Assembly (NCBI RefSeq): GCF_010645065.1
Contig: NZ_JAADZW010000011.1
Span: forward strand, 1 to 64,000
Source: Flavobacterium fluviatile
Lineage (GTDB): Bacteria > Bacteroidota > Bacteroidia > Flavobacteriales > Flavobacteriaceae
DNA length: 64,000 bases
Direction of reading: 5' to 3'
Shown here: piece by piece, positions 27,407 through 37,124 of the stretch
How positions within the stretch are numbered: the stretch's first letter is position 1
Layout of the letters: the number at the start of each line of letters is the position of its first letter
Made by a program: the position numbers and the translations under genes
Notes under the pieces: model-generated
Told to the model about the DNA's origin: nothing
Databases searched by the model: none
Seen by the model: the letters and a program-made list of their open reading frames with translations, nothing else

Positions 27407-28498
27407 ATGAATACAGCAATTAAAAATATAAAAGTTCAATTATTTAAGGTGCCTTTACCTGAAATTTTAAATGATGCAAAACACGGTGACCACTCACATT
27501 TTGAATTGGTTACCACTACAATTACACTTGAAGATGGTTCAGAAGGTACAGGATATACCTATACTGGCGGTAAAGGTGGTTATGCGATCAAAGCAATGGT
27601 AGAGCATGATTTTGCTTCGGTATTGGTAGGTAAAGATGGAACTGATATTGATGGAATTTACGACTTCATGGAATGGCACGTACATTATGTAGGTCGTGGC
27701 GGTATTGCTTCATTTGCTATTTCAACTATTGATATTGCGCTTTGGGACATTAAATGTAAAAAAGCAGGCCAGCCACTTTGGAAAATGGCAGGTGGTGAAG
27801 GCAATACGTGTAAAGCATATTGTGGTGGAATAGATTTGCAATTTCCAATTGAAAAGCTTTTACGCAACATGCAAGGCTACATGGATGCTGGATTTAGAGC
27901 GGTGAAAATTAAAATTGGACGTGAGAATCTTGAAGAGGATTTAGAGCGTATCAAAGCGGTGCGTGAATTTGTTGGTCCGGACGTAACTTTTATGGTCGAT
28001 GCTAATTACTCCATGTCGAAAGAAAAAGCCATTCGCGCCATTGAAGGTTTCAGACAATACGATATTACTTGGTTTGAAGAGCCAATCATACCAGACGATT
28101 ACAAAGGCTACGGCGAAATCGTTGATAAAACACGATTTCCTTTAGCAATGGGCGAAAACTTACACACGATTCACGAATTTGAATACGCTTTTGATCAAGC
28201 AAAATTATCATTTATTCAGCCTGATGCTTCCAACTGTGGGGGTATTACAGGATGGTTGGCTGCAGCTAGATTGGCGGACAAACACAATATTCCAGCTTGT
28301 TCCCACGGAATGCAAGAGCTACATGTAAGTTTGGTTTCTTCGCAACCTAATTCAGGTTGGTTAGAAGTACATAGTTTTCCTATAGACGAATACACAACAC
28401 GCCCTTTGGTGGTAGAAAATCACAGAGCAGTAGCACCTGATTATCCTGGAACTGGCGTGATATTCAATTGGGAGAAATTAGCACCTTATAAAATGTAA
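27407..28498 (+). CDS. Enolase-superfamily 3,6-anhydro-L-galactonate cycloisomerase
   Basis: This 363-residue cytoplasmic enzyme belongs to the mandelate racemase/muconate lactonizing group. The KxK base pair K167/K169 (AVKIKIG), metal ligands D198 (FMVDANYS), E224 (WFEEPI) and E250 (AMGENLHT), and H300 (CSHGMQEL) are all in register (26-residue spacing). Known L-AHG pathways use such an enzyme to open the anhydro ring of 3,6-anhydro-L-galactonate, giving 2-keto-3-deoxy-L-galactonate. It is the last gene of the operon beginning at 20223. A sugar-acid dehydratase function is the alternative. Confidence 0.85.
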   Translation: MNTAIKNIKVQLFKVPLPEILNDAKHGDHSHFELVTTTITLEDGSEGTGYTYTGGKGGYAIKAMVEHDFASVLVGKDGTDIDGIYDFMEWHVHYVGRGGIASFAISTIDIALWDIKCKKAGQPLWKMAGGEGNTCKAYCGGIDLQFPIEKLLRNMQGYMDAGFRAVKIKIGRENLEEDLERIKAVREFVGPDVTFMVDANYSMSKEKAIRAIEGFRQYDITWFEEPIIPDDYKGYGEIVDKTRFPLAMGENLHTIHEFEYAFDQAKLSFIQPDASNCGGITGWLAAARLADKHNIPACSHGMQELHVSLVSSQPNSGWLEVHSFPIDEYTTRPLVVENHRAVAPDYPGTGVIFNWEKLAPYKM

Positions 28499-28957
28499 TT
28501 AATGTGTAGCCTAAAACGAAAGTAGGCAGTCATCTTATGTTTTCATCAACTAGGAATCGGATTAAATAAAAAAAGTCGTTCGAACTTGACAGAGAGTTGC
28601 TAACTTTTGATCATAAAAACTGAATTCAATTGCCTTTAGCTTTTGCTAAAGGTTCAATTTAATTAATTAAAATGGCTTTAGCCGAAATTAGATTTTGATT
28701 AAACCCTCAATATCATCAATATTATCATGCAATTGAAAATAGCGTTTAAAAAGTAATCCTCAAAAATCTAATATAAATAGAACTAAAAGGAAGTTAGATA
28801 AAATTGTTTCGATTAAAAAGATTTGTTACCGAAATGTTTATTAAATCGATTTTAATCTTTGAATCAGTGGCAAAACAAAGTAGTAGCGTAATTGAAAGTA
28901 TAATATTGACTAGCAACTACTATTTGTAATAAAGTAATTGTATAAAAAAATAAAAAA
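28499..28957 (+). other. 459-bp intergenic gap with one hairpin
   Basis: No gene is visible. A perfect 8-bp hairpin, CCTTTAGC TTTT GCTAAAGG (28633-28652), could end the upstream transcript but lacks a downstream T-run. The remainder is AT-rich and presumably holds the promoter for the epimerase-transporter-GH2 unit. Confidence 0.4.
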
Positions 28958-30004
28958 ATGGAAGTAACTAAATCAAAATTTGGAACTCATCATAACAAAG
29001 AAGTATCGCAATATACTTTGTCCAATGACAACGGAATGGTTGTAAAAATAATGGATTTTGGAGCGACAATCACTTCAATTACAGTGCCTAACAGCGATGG
29101 AAGTCGTGACGAACTGGTATGTGGTTTTGAGAAGTTTGAAAGTTATTTTTCAGAAGAATACAAGAATAATGCGCCTTATTTTGGATCAATTGTCGGAAGA
29201 TATTCATCGCAAATTAAGGATTCGAAATTTACCTTAAACGGAAAAGAATATTTGTTAACCGCTAATTGTGGTAACAACAATTTACATGGAGGTGCAGTAG
29301 GTTTTGATAAGAAAATGTGGGAAAGCGAAATCCAAATGAACGGTGACAAAGTAGGGGTGAAAATGTCCCTATTAAGTACTGATTTAGAAGAAGGTTTTCC
29401 CGGAAATGTTAAAGTTTTTTGTTTTTATAGTTTGGACAATGACAATGTGTTGAGTGTCCGTTATCTAGCGAGTACAGATGCGGACACACCGTTGTCGCTT
29501 ACCAACCACGCGTATTTTAATTTATCGGGTTTTACCAATTCGATTGAAAATCATACTGTGACTGTGGCGGCTGCAAAGAAGTTAGAAATAGACCATACCG
29601 GTGCTGCAACGGGTAAAGTAGTAGACTTAGAAGGGCAAGTAGATGATTTAAGATTTACACAAAAAATTGCTGACTTACATGCTAAAATGAAAGATGGTTT
29701 TGAACATTACTTCATTTTTGATAAAAATAATTTTGAACTTGAACAAGTAGCTGAATTTCAATGTGCAGAAAAGAATCGTTCTTTAACCGTATTTACTGCA
29801 GAACCAGGAATGCTTTTTTATACAGGAAAATACACTTCGGATGCATTGCAGCGCGAGACAGGCGAGAAGTACGGAAAATATAGGGGTTTTTGCTGTGAAA
29901 CACATCGTTATCCAAACGGTATGAACATCAGCAATTCACCAAAATCTATTACCAAAAAAGACGAAGATTTTCAAAGTGAAACGATTTTTAAATTTTCCTT
30001 TTAA
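28958..30004 (+). CDS. galM: Aldose 1-epimerase
   Basis: This 348-residue mutarotase interconverts alpha and beta anomers of free sugars, here probably D-galactose released by the GH2 enzymes. Catalytic acid H184 (SLTNHAYFNLSG) and base E282 (FTAEPGMLFYTG) are visible, as are the NLHGG motif and the GFCCETHRYPN block near the end. There is no signal peptide, so it is cytoplasmic. The transporter gene follows after 33 bp, suggesting co-transcription of uptake and mutarotation. Confidence 0.93.
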   Translation: MEVTKSKFGTHHNKEVSQYTLSNDNGMVVKIMDFGATITSITVPNSDGSRDELVCGFEKFESYFSEEYKNNAPYFGSIVGRYSSQIKDSKFTLNGKEYLLTANCGNNNLHGGAVGFDKKMWESEIQMNGDKVGVKMSLLSTDLEEGFPGNVKVFCFYSLDNDNVLSVRYLASTDADTPLSLTNHAYFNLSGFTNSIENHTVTVAAAKKLEIDHTGAATGKVVDLEGQVDDLRFTQKIADLHAKMKDGFEHYFIFDKNNFELEQVAEFQCAEKNRSLTVFTAEPGMLFYTGKYTSDALQRETGEKYGKYRGFCCETHRYPNGMNISNSPKSITKKDEDFQSETIFKFSF

Positions 30005-30037
30005 ATAATATAATTAACAACCAAAAAAATAAATACG

Positions 30038-31054
30038 ATGACAGAAGGAATGTTTTTGGCAATTTTCGCCGGATTGATGTTAGGGCTTTATGCACTACCT
30101 GAAAAATTTACAAAAGATTTTAAATATGAGAACACTTGGAGTTTATTCTTCTTGTTGACCATGTTTGTAGTTCCCATTATTGCCTCTGCTTCGCTAATTA
30201 CAGGTTTTTCGGAAATCTTTTTGAATATGCCAACTGAAATTTTGGTCAAAATGGCTCTAGCTAGTTTCTTATGGGGAACAGGAGTAATGATGTGGGGAAA
30301 AGCCATTAATCACATTGGTTTGTCTTTAGGTTTTTCTTTGTTTATCGGAACGATTATTTTGGTAGGATCCTTATTGCCTTTCGTAGTAGAGGGATTGCCA
30401 CCAACAAATAAATTAACGCTTATTCTATCAGGACTTTTTGTAGTACTGATTGGGGTTTTTGCCAATGGTCAAGCAGGTCTTATTAGAGAAAAATTTGAAA
30501 AATCAACTGGAAAAGACGGCGCTCCTGAAAAAGGATCTATGGCTACTGGTATTATAATCGCTGTTGTAGGTGGCTTATTGGCTACTGGATTTAGTTATGC
30601 CAATGCTGTAGGAAGACCTTATTTACATGAAGCTTGTCAAGCGCATGGAAATGCCGAATGGATTACCGCCGTTGCAGTAATGTTCCCCATTTTCATTAGT
30701 GGAGGTGTAGTAATGACCGCTTATTTTATCGGACAATTGTCTACTAAAAAAGCGTGGGTAAATTTTAAAACTCCTGCTTTCTCTCAGAACTTCATATTAA
30801 TTTTAGTAATGGCTGTTTTTCACTATGCAGCTTCAGCATTGTTTGCGTATGCCGCTTTTAAATTAGGAAGTAGCGGGAATACTGTTGGTTATGCCATATT
30901 CAATACCTCATGTGTGGTTACCGCTATTATGAGTGGTATTGTAACAGGAGAGTGGCGTAATGCCTCAGACAAAGCGAGAAATTTTTTGTATGTGGGTTTG
31001 GCTTGTATGGTAATCGGAATTGTGATTGTTGCTTTTGGAAATGGCGTAGCATAA
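30038..31054 (+). CDS. RhaT-like sugar/proton symporter
   Basis: This 338-residue inner-membrane protein has about ten hydrophobic helices in the drug/metabolite-transporter pattern of the L-rhamnose/H+ symporter RhaT. Examples are FLAIFAGLMLGLYALPEKF at the start and a long final pair near 280-335. Rhamnose genes are absent from the window. The neighbouring epimerase and galactan genes suggest transport of a deoxy/anhydro or L-configured hexose such as L-AHG or L-galactose. The substrate is inference. Confidence 0.8.
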   Translation: MTEGMFLAIFAGLMLGLYALPEKFTKDFKYENTWSLFFLLTMFVVPIIASASLITGFSEIFLNMPTEILVKMALASFLWGTGVMMWGKAINHIGLSLGFSLFIGTIILVGSLLPFVVEGLPPTNKLTLILSGLFVVLIGVFANGQAGLIREKFEKSTGKDGAPEKGSMATGIIIAVVGGLLATGFSYANAVGRPYLHEACQAHGNAEWITAVAVMFPIFISGGVVMTAYFIGQLSTKKAWVNFKTPAFSQNFILILVMAVFHYAASALFAYAAFKLGSSGNTVGYAIFNTSCVVTAIMSGIVTGEWRNASDKARNFLYVGLACMVIGIVIVAFGNGVA

Positions 31055-31167
31055 TTTAAGAGAAGCAATCATCAATGTAATTAACAGATTTTGATATTCA
31101 AAACGAAGTGTTTTTATCTCTTTTTTTGAAAATCAGTTTTATGAATTTGTTTTAATACTGTAAAGCA

Positions 31168-33717
31168 ATGGAAAGAAAGTTAGTGAAATGTATTACTTTT
31201 TTTATAAGTTTTTTTTGGATTTTAGGCAGTTACGCACAACCCAATACGACTTTGTCACTTGAAGATTCAAGTCAGCAAGTGCTTGATTTAAGTGGTTATA
31301 AATGGCGATTTAAAATGATGGCACCCGGCGAAGGAATCAAAAAAGGGCTTCATAAATTACCTGCAGAAGATATTGAAACCTTAGTGTGGAATAATGCCAA
31401 AGTGCCAGGAGATGTCTACACTGATTTATGGAAAGCAGGAGTCATTGAAGATCCGCATTTTGGAAGAAATAGTGTCAAAGCCCAATGGGTACAGCAATAT
31501 GAGTGGTGGTATGCTTTGCAATTCAGTATAACAGAAGGTATCGAAAACCAGATGGTAGATCTTGTTTTTGAAAGTGTTGATTACAGTTGTGAAGTCTGGC
31601 TAAATGGTCATTACTTAGGAAAGCATGAAGGGGTATTTTCTCCATTTTCATTTAATGTCAACGACTATTTAAGAATTCATAAATGGGATTTCCTCAAAGG
31701 ACGAAATATGTTGGTGGTAAAACTGGATACACCACCGCAAGTCAATGCTTTTGTAGCGGGTAAAAAAACACCTTGGTTTGGCGATTATTGGAGAGATATT
31801 ACTCCAATCGGAATTGTAGGGCCCGTAAAATTGATACGTACGGGTAAGATTCGTTTTAAAGATGTGTATGCCAATAATAAAATTAATAAAGATGGCTCAG
31901 CCGATGTCAGTCTTGAACTTACGGTGGAAAATACCAATCGAGTAGCCAAAGAATGTTCTTTTGAAGCAGTGCTGAATGGTAAAAACTTTAAAATGAAGGA
32001 GGAGAAAGTTGTTTTTAAAAAAACGATTTCGCCTGGAACGCATAAAGTAATTCAGAAAATACATCTTAAGGATGCTAAGTTATGGTGGCCTTGGGACTTA
32101 GGAGATCAAAATTTATATATCGCAAAAATAGCCATTAAAGATGGTAAACTAAATCAGGATGTTAACGAAACTACTTTTGGTATTCGTGAGGTGACTTCCA
32201 AATGGAATCCTGGTTTTGTAAAGGATGTCGATGTTACTTTTCCGCGTTCGACTTATATAAATGGAAAGTTTCATTTTATTCGTTCGGCTTGTTGGGGTGG
32301 ACCGCCAAATATTTTTGTGGGTCGCACAGAAATAAGTGATTACAAAGAGTTGATTCGTTTGGCCAAAGAAATGAATATGAATAACATTCGGATTTTCGGA
32401 TGGCATCCTCCAGAAATTCCTGAGTTTTATCAATATTGTGATGAAATGGGTATGACCGTTTGGCAAGACATCATTCCGCTAGGTACAGGTAATATTCCAT
32501 CGGATGAGAAAAACTTAGCTGAAATTTTTAACGAAGGAGTGAAGGTTGTTGTGGCTCGAAGAAATTATCCGTCACTAATTATGATGGAAGGTGGAGAAGA
32601 AATGATGTTCCGTACCCGTGATCCAAAATTCGGGCGACAGTTTTTGGAGCGTTTAGGCGATTCCTTGCAAGCTCATGTGAACTTGCCTTATGTTCCCGAT
32701 TCACCAATGACGGATCATGTAGGACAGCAAGCAGGATTTAAACCAAAAGAAGCGGTTCATGCTTTGCGTTATTTTTATGAAATGGGACGATGGTTGCACG
32801 AAGATTGGTACCAAACAAATGCAAACGGATTTCCAATTGTTCCTGAATTTGCTATTACTTCTGTGCCATCGATAGAGAGTTTGAAAAAATTTATTCCTGA
32901 AAACGAAATGTGGCCTCCGGGATTGAGCTGGGGTCACCACTGGGCCGATTTGACGCATTTGCGCATGCAAAACTGGGATGTTTTTAATAGTGAAATGAAA
33001 GGGTCGCTGGAAGAGTTTGTCAATGCAACGCAAGATGCACAAGGAATTATTTTCCAAAACGGAATCGAACATTTCCGACGTGACAAACCTAGTTTAAGCG
33101 GTATTGCATTGTGCCATTATATCACTTATGGTCCTGATATGAAATGGGCGATTGTAGATAATTACAGAAAACCAAAAAACTCCTATTATTTTGTTCAAAA
33201 GGCTTATCAGCCCTTATTGGTAAATTTTGAATTCAAAAAACGCCGTTGGGATACTAAAGAGCCTTTTATTGGAAATATTTGGATCATTAATGATTTTTAT
33301 AAAGAATACAAAGACTGTAAGGTGAAGTTTGAAATGAAAGACGACTCGGGTGCGGTGATTTCAACCAAAAATTTTGAAGTGTCAAAAATTGAGGAAAATA
33401 GTGCCAAATCGTTTTTCCCTATAAACGAAAAAGTACTGAAAACGGTAAAGTCAAAGTTCTATGTCAATCTGGAACTGACTGATAAATCTGGAAAAATAAT
33501 CTCTAAAAACGATTATTTCTTTTTGATAGGCGACCAAAAAGAAGCCACAAAATATTTCAATGAATGGCAAAAACTGCGTTTAAAAGAAGAAAATGATAAT
33601 GGAGGTTATGGTTCTTATTATCATTATTTCAAAGAGTTTACAGGCGAAGATGGAAAGAGATATGAAAGTCAAATTCAAAACCCTAGAGCTACAGGTTTTG
33701 AGAATGATAAAAAATAA
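31168..33717 (+). CDS. GH2 family exo-glycosidase, beta-mannosidase-like architecture
   Basis: This 849-residue secreted protein (signal peptide cleaved after SYAQ) has the long GH2 layout of beta-mannosidase-type enzymes. The sugar-binding domain covers about 40-220, an Ig-like domain 225-330, the barrel 335-640 and a C-terminal Ig-like region 670-800. The presumed acid/base E478 lies in LIMMEGGEEMMF, where the usual preceding Asn of the GH-A 'NE' pair is Glu (E477). E560 in IVPEFAITS is the likely nucleophile. It may act on a charged or methylated galactan fragment rather than on mannosides; that is inference. It ends the epimerase-transporter unit and is followed by a terminator. Confidence 0.8.
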   Translation: MERKLVKCITFFISFFWILGSYAQPNTTLSLEDSSQQVLDLSGYKWRFKMMAPGEGIKKGLHKLPAEDIETLVWNNAKVPGDVYTDLWKAGVIEDPHFGRNSVKAQWVQQYEWWYALQFSITEGIENQMVDLVFESVDYSCEVWLNGHYLGKHEGVFSPFSFNVNDYLRIHKWDFLKGRNMLVVKLDTPPQVNAFVAGKKTPWFGDYWRDITPIGIVGPVKLIRTGKIRFKDVYANNKINKDGSADVSLELTVENTNRVAKECSFEAVLNGKNFKMKEEKVVFKKTISPGTHKVIQKIHLKDAKLWWPWDLGDQNLYIAKIAIKDGKLNQDVNETTFGIREVTSKWNPGFVKDVDVTFPRSTYINGKFHFIRSACWGGPPNIFVGRTEISDYKELIRLAKEMNMNNIRIFGWHPPEIPEFYQYCDEMGMTVWQDIIPLGTGNIPSDEKNLAEIFNEGVKVVVARRNYPSLIMMEGGEEMMFRTRDPKFGRQFLERLGDSLQAHVNLPYVPDSPMTDHVGQQAGFKPKEAVHALRYFYEMGRWLHEDWYQTNANGFPIVPEFAITSVPSIESLKKFIPENEMWPPGLSWGHHWADLTHLRMQNWDVFNSEMKGSLEEFVNATQDAQGIIFQNGIEHFRRDKPSLSGIALCHYITYGPDMKWAIVDNYRKPKNSYYFVQKAYQPLLVNFEFKKRRWDTKEPFIGNIWIINDFYKEYKDCKVKFEMKDDSGAVISTKNFEVSKIEENSAKSFFPINEKVLKTVKSKFYVNLELTDKSGKIISKNDYFFLIGDQKEATKYFNEWQKLRLKEENDNGGYGSYYHYFKEFTGEDGKRYESQIQNPRATGFENDKK

Positions 33718-33837
33718 TTAAGACTAACAAACGATTTTCACTTTATAATATTATGAATAGAAAATTGCTTCAAAAAAAGATGCAATCTAAAAGGAGCACT
33801 TCAGATTGAATTTAAAACTAAATATAGTTGAAAAAAC

Positions 33838-33893
33838 AAAAACGCTTACAGAGGAACTTTAAAATCCTACTATAAGCGTTTTTTTTATAAGCT
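33838..33893. terminator. Bidirectional terminator between converging genes
   Basis: ACGCTTA...AGGA pairs with TCCT...TAAGCGT, flanked by A-runs on the left and eight T on the right. It lies between the GH2 gene (plus) and the lipoprotein gene (minus). Confidence 0.8.
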
Positions 33894-33976
33894 AGAAAAA
33901 AGTAGCTAATCAAAACGACTGAAATTTTTTCAGCTTTCTTATTTTACAAGTATTTTTTATAATGCTATTTTCGGTT

Positions 33977-34843
33977 TTAATCCACAGCTAATTTAAGACC
34001 TCTTAAACCCATATCTACTGGAATTTCTCCGGCAGTAGGCTCATATTTTCCATCAACATTTACTTCGTTCCATTCAAAGCTATTGTTTATAGAAAATGAA
34101 ATAGTAATCGTTACATCTTTTGTCTCATTTCCTGTAATAGCTAAAGCTTTATCGAATTTACCTGTTAAGACACAAGAACCTTCTGGAATTGGAGAAGTTT
34201 GGTAAATTGGGTTTGGAACCGTTATGGCTCCTGCAGGTGCTTGACCATCAATAACAGTCCCTAAAGCTTCAAAACCCCAATAACCTTGTAGTTTATTAGC
34301 TTTTATAACTACGTTTTTACCATTTATCGTATAATTATCAATATAAGTGTTATAACCTAAAAAACTTGTCAATGTTGCATCGTATTCGGCACCATTGTAA
34401 AGTGCTTTTACTTTTCCATTTTGATAAGAAGCAGATATACGAAGCCACTCATAATTTCCCTTTTTAATATCTTTTAAAGGGATTTTTAAAAACATTTCTC
34501 CGTCTTTCACAAAAATTTCTTTGCTAAAATCAATAGCTTTTTCACCTCCTTTGGTTGTTTCTTCACCTTTGTAAATAACTTCACCTTGTCCAATTAAAGT
34601 ATTCGCAGTAGGGGATAGTTCTAAATAATGAGCACTCATTTCATTCATTACCGGAGTTTGCGCCGCATTTCCTTGTGCTATAACCGAAGGGTTTACTAAG
34701 TTGTCTAATCGAACCTGATTTTCATCAAATTTTAATTTTACAATCAAGTTGGCATTTGTTTCTGCAGTAGCATCATCTGACGAACTGCAAGAGGTAAGCG
34801 CCAGTAAAAAGGATGCAAAAAGTAGTAGGTTAATTTTTTTCAT
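33977..34843 (-). CDS. Lipoprotein of unknown function
   Basis: I do not assign a family to this 288-residue protein. The signal peptide ends at lipobox cysteine C19 (LALTSCSSSDD). The rest is predicted beta-rich without repeats, with tryptophan-containing segments (GNYEWLRISASY, LQGYWGFEALG, FEWNEVNVDGKYEPTAGE) and a conserved-looking end VDMGLRGLKLAVD. It is exported and probably surface-anchored. It follows the AraC-type regulator by 120 bp on the same strand, so the two may be linked. A glycan-binding role is possible but unsupported. Confidence 0.75.
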   Translation of the reverse strand: MKKINLLLFASFLLALTSCSSSDDATAETNANLIVKLKFDENQVRLDNLVNPSVIAQGNAAQTPVMNEMSAHYLELSPTANTLIGQGEVIYKGEETTKGGEKAIDFSKEIFVKDGEMFLKIPLKDIKKGNYEWLRISASYQNGKVKALYNGAEYDATLTSFLGYNTYIDNYTINGKNVVIKANKLQGYWGFEALGTVIDGQAPAGAITVPNPIYQTSPIPEGSCVLTGKFDKALAITGNETKDVTITISFSINNSFEWNEVNVDGKYEPTAGEIPVDMGLRGLKLAVD

Positions 34844-34963
34844 TTTTTTGATTTTGGGATTAATCGATAAGGATATTTTTTTAAAAAACTTCTAGCATAC
34901 TTTCCTAAAATTTTTCGAAATAAAATCTATGTTTCTATATGTTATAATCTTTTTTTATATTTT

Positions 34964-35842
34964 CTATATTTTAATAGTAGTGGCGACATGCTCTAAATGG
35001 TATTTTTTTCTAAATACTAAAGGCGAGCATTTCATGAATTTTTGAAACTGACGATAAAAAAAAGGCAAACTTTCATACCCACATTCATAGGCAATTTCGC
35101 TTACCTGTTTTTTGGTTTCAATTAGTTGTTTGCAAATTAAATTGATGCGGTACTCATTCACGAAAGTGAAAAATGACTTTCCTAAGTTTTTTTTGAAAAA
35201 GCGACAAAAGGTTTCTTCATTCATGTGCACTAAATCGGCAATTTCATTCAGACGAATTTTCTGATTGTAATTTTCTTGTATATAATTATAAATCAGATTT
35301 ATTCGGTCATTTGCTTTACTGTTTAGATTAGGTACAAAACCGTCTGAACTAAGGGTTTCCACCTCTTTTATTTTGCTTAGATCTTCTAAAAGTAGAAGTA
35401 AGGCAAGTAGTTTTTCTAGTGGTTTTTGGGTAATGATTTTTTGCAGCCGCTCGAGAATCACATCGTTTTCAATAGTGCGGAAAGAGAGTCCTTTTGAAGC
35501 ATCTGATAATATCCTTTTTATAGAATGAAATTCTTTTTTCTCCAACCAATTTTCGCCCAAAACGCTATCGTCCCATTGCAATACAATCGATTGAACTCCG
35601 CCTTTTAGGTTATCATGATTTTTCCAATAATGCGGCAAATTTTTACCTAACAATACAAAATCCCTTTTTTTAAACTCCTGAACGCTATTACCAACAAAAC
35701 GGGTACCTTCTCCTTTTACAATATAAGTAAGTTCATATTCAGGATGAAAATGCCAAGGTGTTTCAAAATTTTCAGCCTCATATATAAATGCGTTAAAAGA
35801 ACTTTCTACCGAAGAGGGTACTTTTTCAAATAGTGCTTTCAT
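34964..35842 (-). CDS. AraC family transcriptional regulator
   Basis: This 292-residue protein has a cupin-like sensor (about 15-130, with ETPWHFHPEYELTYIVKGEG) and a C-terminal double helix-turn-helix (about 185-285, LNEIADLVHMNEETFCRFFK and VSEIAYECGYESLPFFYRQF). It is divergent from the alcohol dehydrogenase-P450 unit across a 158-bp gap that carries three helically phased CAATAT elements. It probably activates that unit, the adjacent lipoprotein gene, or both. The inducer is unknown; 6-O-methyl-galactose is an attractive guess. Confidence 0.93.
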   Translation of the reverse strand: MKALFEKVPSSVESSFNAFIYEAENFETPWHFHPEYELTYIVKGEGTRFVGNSVQEFKKRDFVLLGKNLPHYWKNHDNLKGGVQSIVLQWDDSVLGENWLEKKEFHSIKRILSDASKGLSFRTIENDVILERLQKIITQKPLEKLLALLLLLEDLSKIKEVETLSSDGFVPNLNSKANDRINLIYNYIQENYNQKIRLNEIADLVHMNEETFCRFFKKNLGKSFFTFVNEYRINLICKQLIETKKQVSEIAYECGYESLPFFYRQFQKFMKCSPLVFRKKYHLEHVATTIKI

Positions 35843-35862
35843 TTTTTTTCTTCAAATATATT

Positions 35863-35932
35863 CAATATTGATTATTAAAAGAAGATTATTTAAAATTTTA
35901 GGTCAATATAAGGTATTAATTGTGCAATATTG
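35863..35932 (+). promoter_or_regulatory. Phased CAATAT elements, candidate AraC-type operator
   Basis: CAATAT occurs at 35863, 35904 and 35925, giving 41- and 21-bp steps that place them on the same face of DNA. The first and third are within the palindrome CAATATTG. They lie in the divergent region between the araC-type gene and the alcohol dehydrogenase-P450 unit. Confidence 0.4.
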
Positions 35933-36000
35933 GTACTGTGACTAATGACTATAGTATATACTTTTAACTTTTATAAAAAGATAAACTTTAAAAGTATTCT

Positions 36001-37116
36001 ATGAGTATTAATTGTAAAGCAGCCATTGCAAAAGGAGATGGAACATTTTCTATAGAGACCATTACAGTAAATGATCCGCAAGGGGATGAGGTGATAGTAG
36101 CCATTAAAGCGGCAGGTTTGTGTCATACCGATTATGACTCCTTAAATTGGGGAAAACCAATTGTAATGGGGCATGAAGGAGCAGGAATTGTTACTGCAGT
36201 TGGGACAAATGTAAAAAGCGTACAAGTAGGTGATGCAGTGATTTTGAATTGGGCAACTCCTTGTGGAAAATGCTTTCAATGCGAGCATGAGAATGAACAC
36301 ATTTGCGAAAATAATTCGCCTGTAGTAGCAGGAGGAAATGGATATACCCCTGGACATGCCCATTTGGAAGGAACAACTTTGAATGGGTTACCAATCATTC
36401 GCTCCTTTAATATAGGAACGCTTGCCGAATATACTCTGGTAAAAGAATCGGCAGTAGTTAAAAATCCAATTCAAAACATGTCCTTTTCGGCAGCAAGTAT
36501 AGTAAGCTGTGGCGTTATGACGGGTTTTGGATCTGCTGTAAATACGGCTCAGGTTACCGAAAATTCATCGGCTGTAGTGCTTGGAACAGGAGGAGTTGGT
36601 TTGAATGTAATTCAAGGATTAAAAGTGTCAAAAGCCTCTAAAATAATTGCGATTGATATCAATCAAGAGCGATTGAATATGGCAGTTGAATTTGGTGCGA
36701 CTCATACCATTTTGGCCGATAAGAATGACAGAGGAATGTTACAAGCGGCTCAAAAGGTAAAAGAGATGACAGTTGGTCGTGGTGCTGATTATGCTTTTGA
36801 GTGTACTGCAATTCCAGCTTTGGGCGCTGCACCGTTGGCAATGGTTCGAAATGCTGGTACTGCTGTTCAGGTTAGCGGAATCGAACAAGAGGTTTTGATT
36901 GATATGGCCTTATTCGAATGGGATAAAAAATACATCAATCCGTTGTACGGAAAATGCAATCCGCAAAAAGATTTCCCATTAATTATCGAACATTATCGAA
37001 AAGGAGAAATCAAATTAGACGAGATGATTACTAAAACGTATCCTCTGGAAGAATTGCAACAAGCCTTAGACGATATGTTGGCTGGAAAAAATGCAAAAGG
37101 TGTAATTACTTTTTAA
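36001..37116 (+). CDS. Zn-dependent alcohol dehydrogenase, class III-like
   Basis: This 371-residue enzyme resembles glutathione-dependent formaldehyde/alcohol dehydrogenases. Catalytic zinc ligands C41 (LCHTDYD), H58 and E59 (GHEGAGIV) and the structural zinc cysteines C88, C91, C94 and C102 are intact. The Rossmann motif is LGTGGVGLNVIQG. It heads the unit that encodes the P450 demethylase, whose reaction releases formaldehyde, so aldehyde or formaldehyde handling is the natural inference. Oxidation of another alcohol intermediate of methyl-galactose metabolism is equally possible. The esterase gene begins 8 bp later. Confidence 0.85.
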   Translation: MSINCKAAIAKGDGTFSIETITVNDPQGDEVIVAIKAAGLCHTDYDSLNWGKPIVMGHEGAGIVTAVGTNVKSVQVGDAVILNWATPCGKCFQCEHENEHICENNSPVVAGGNGYTPGHAHLEGTTLNGLPIIRSFNIGTLAEYTLVKESAVVKNPIQNMSFSAASIVSCGVMTGFGSAVNTAQVTENSSAVVLGTGGVGLNVIQGLKVSKASKIIAIDINQERLNMAVEFGATHTILADKNDRGMLQAAQKVKEMTVGRGADYAFECTAIPALGAAPLAMVRNAGTAVQVSGIEQEVLIDMALFEWDKKYINPLYGKCNPQKDFPLIIEHYRKGEIKLDEMITKTYPLEELQQALDDMLAGKNAKGVITF

Positions 37117-37124
37117 TTTTAGAA

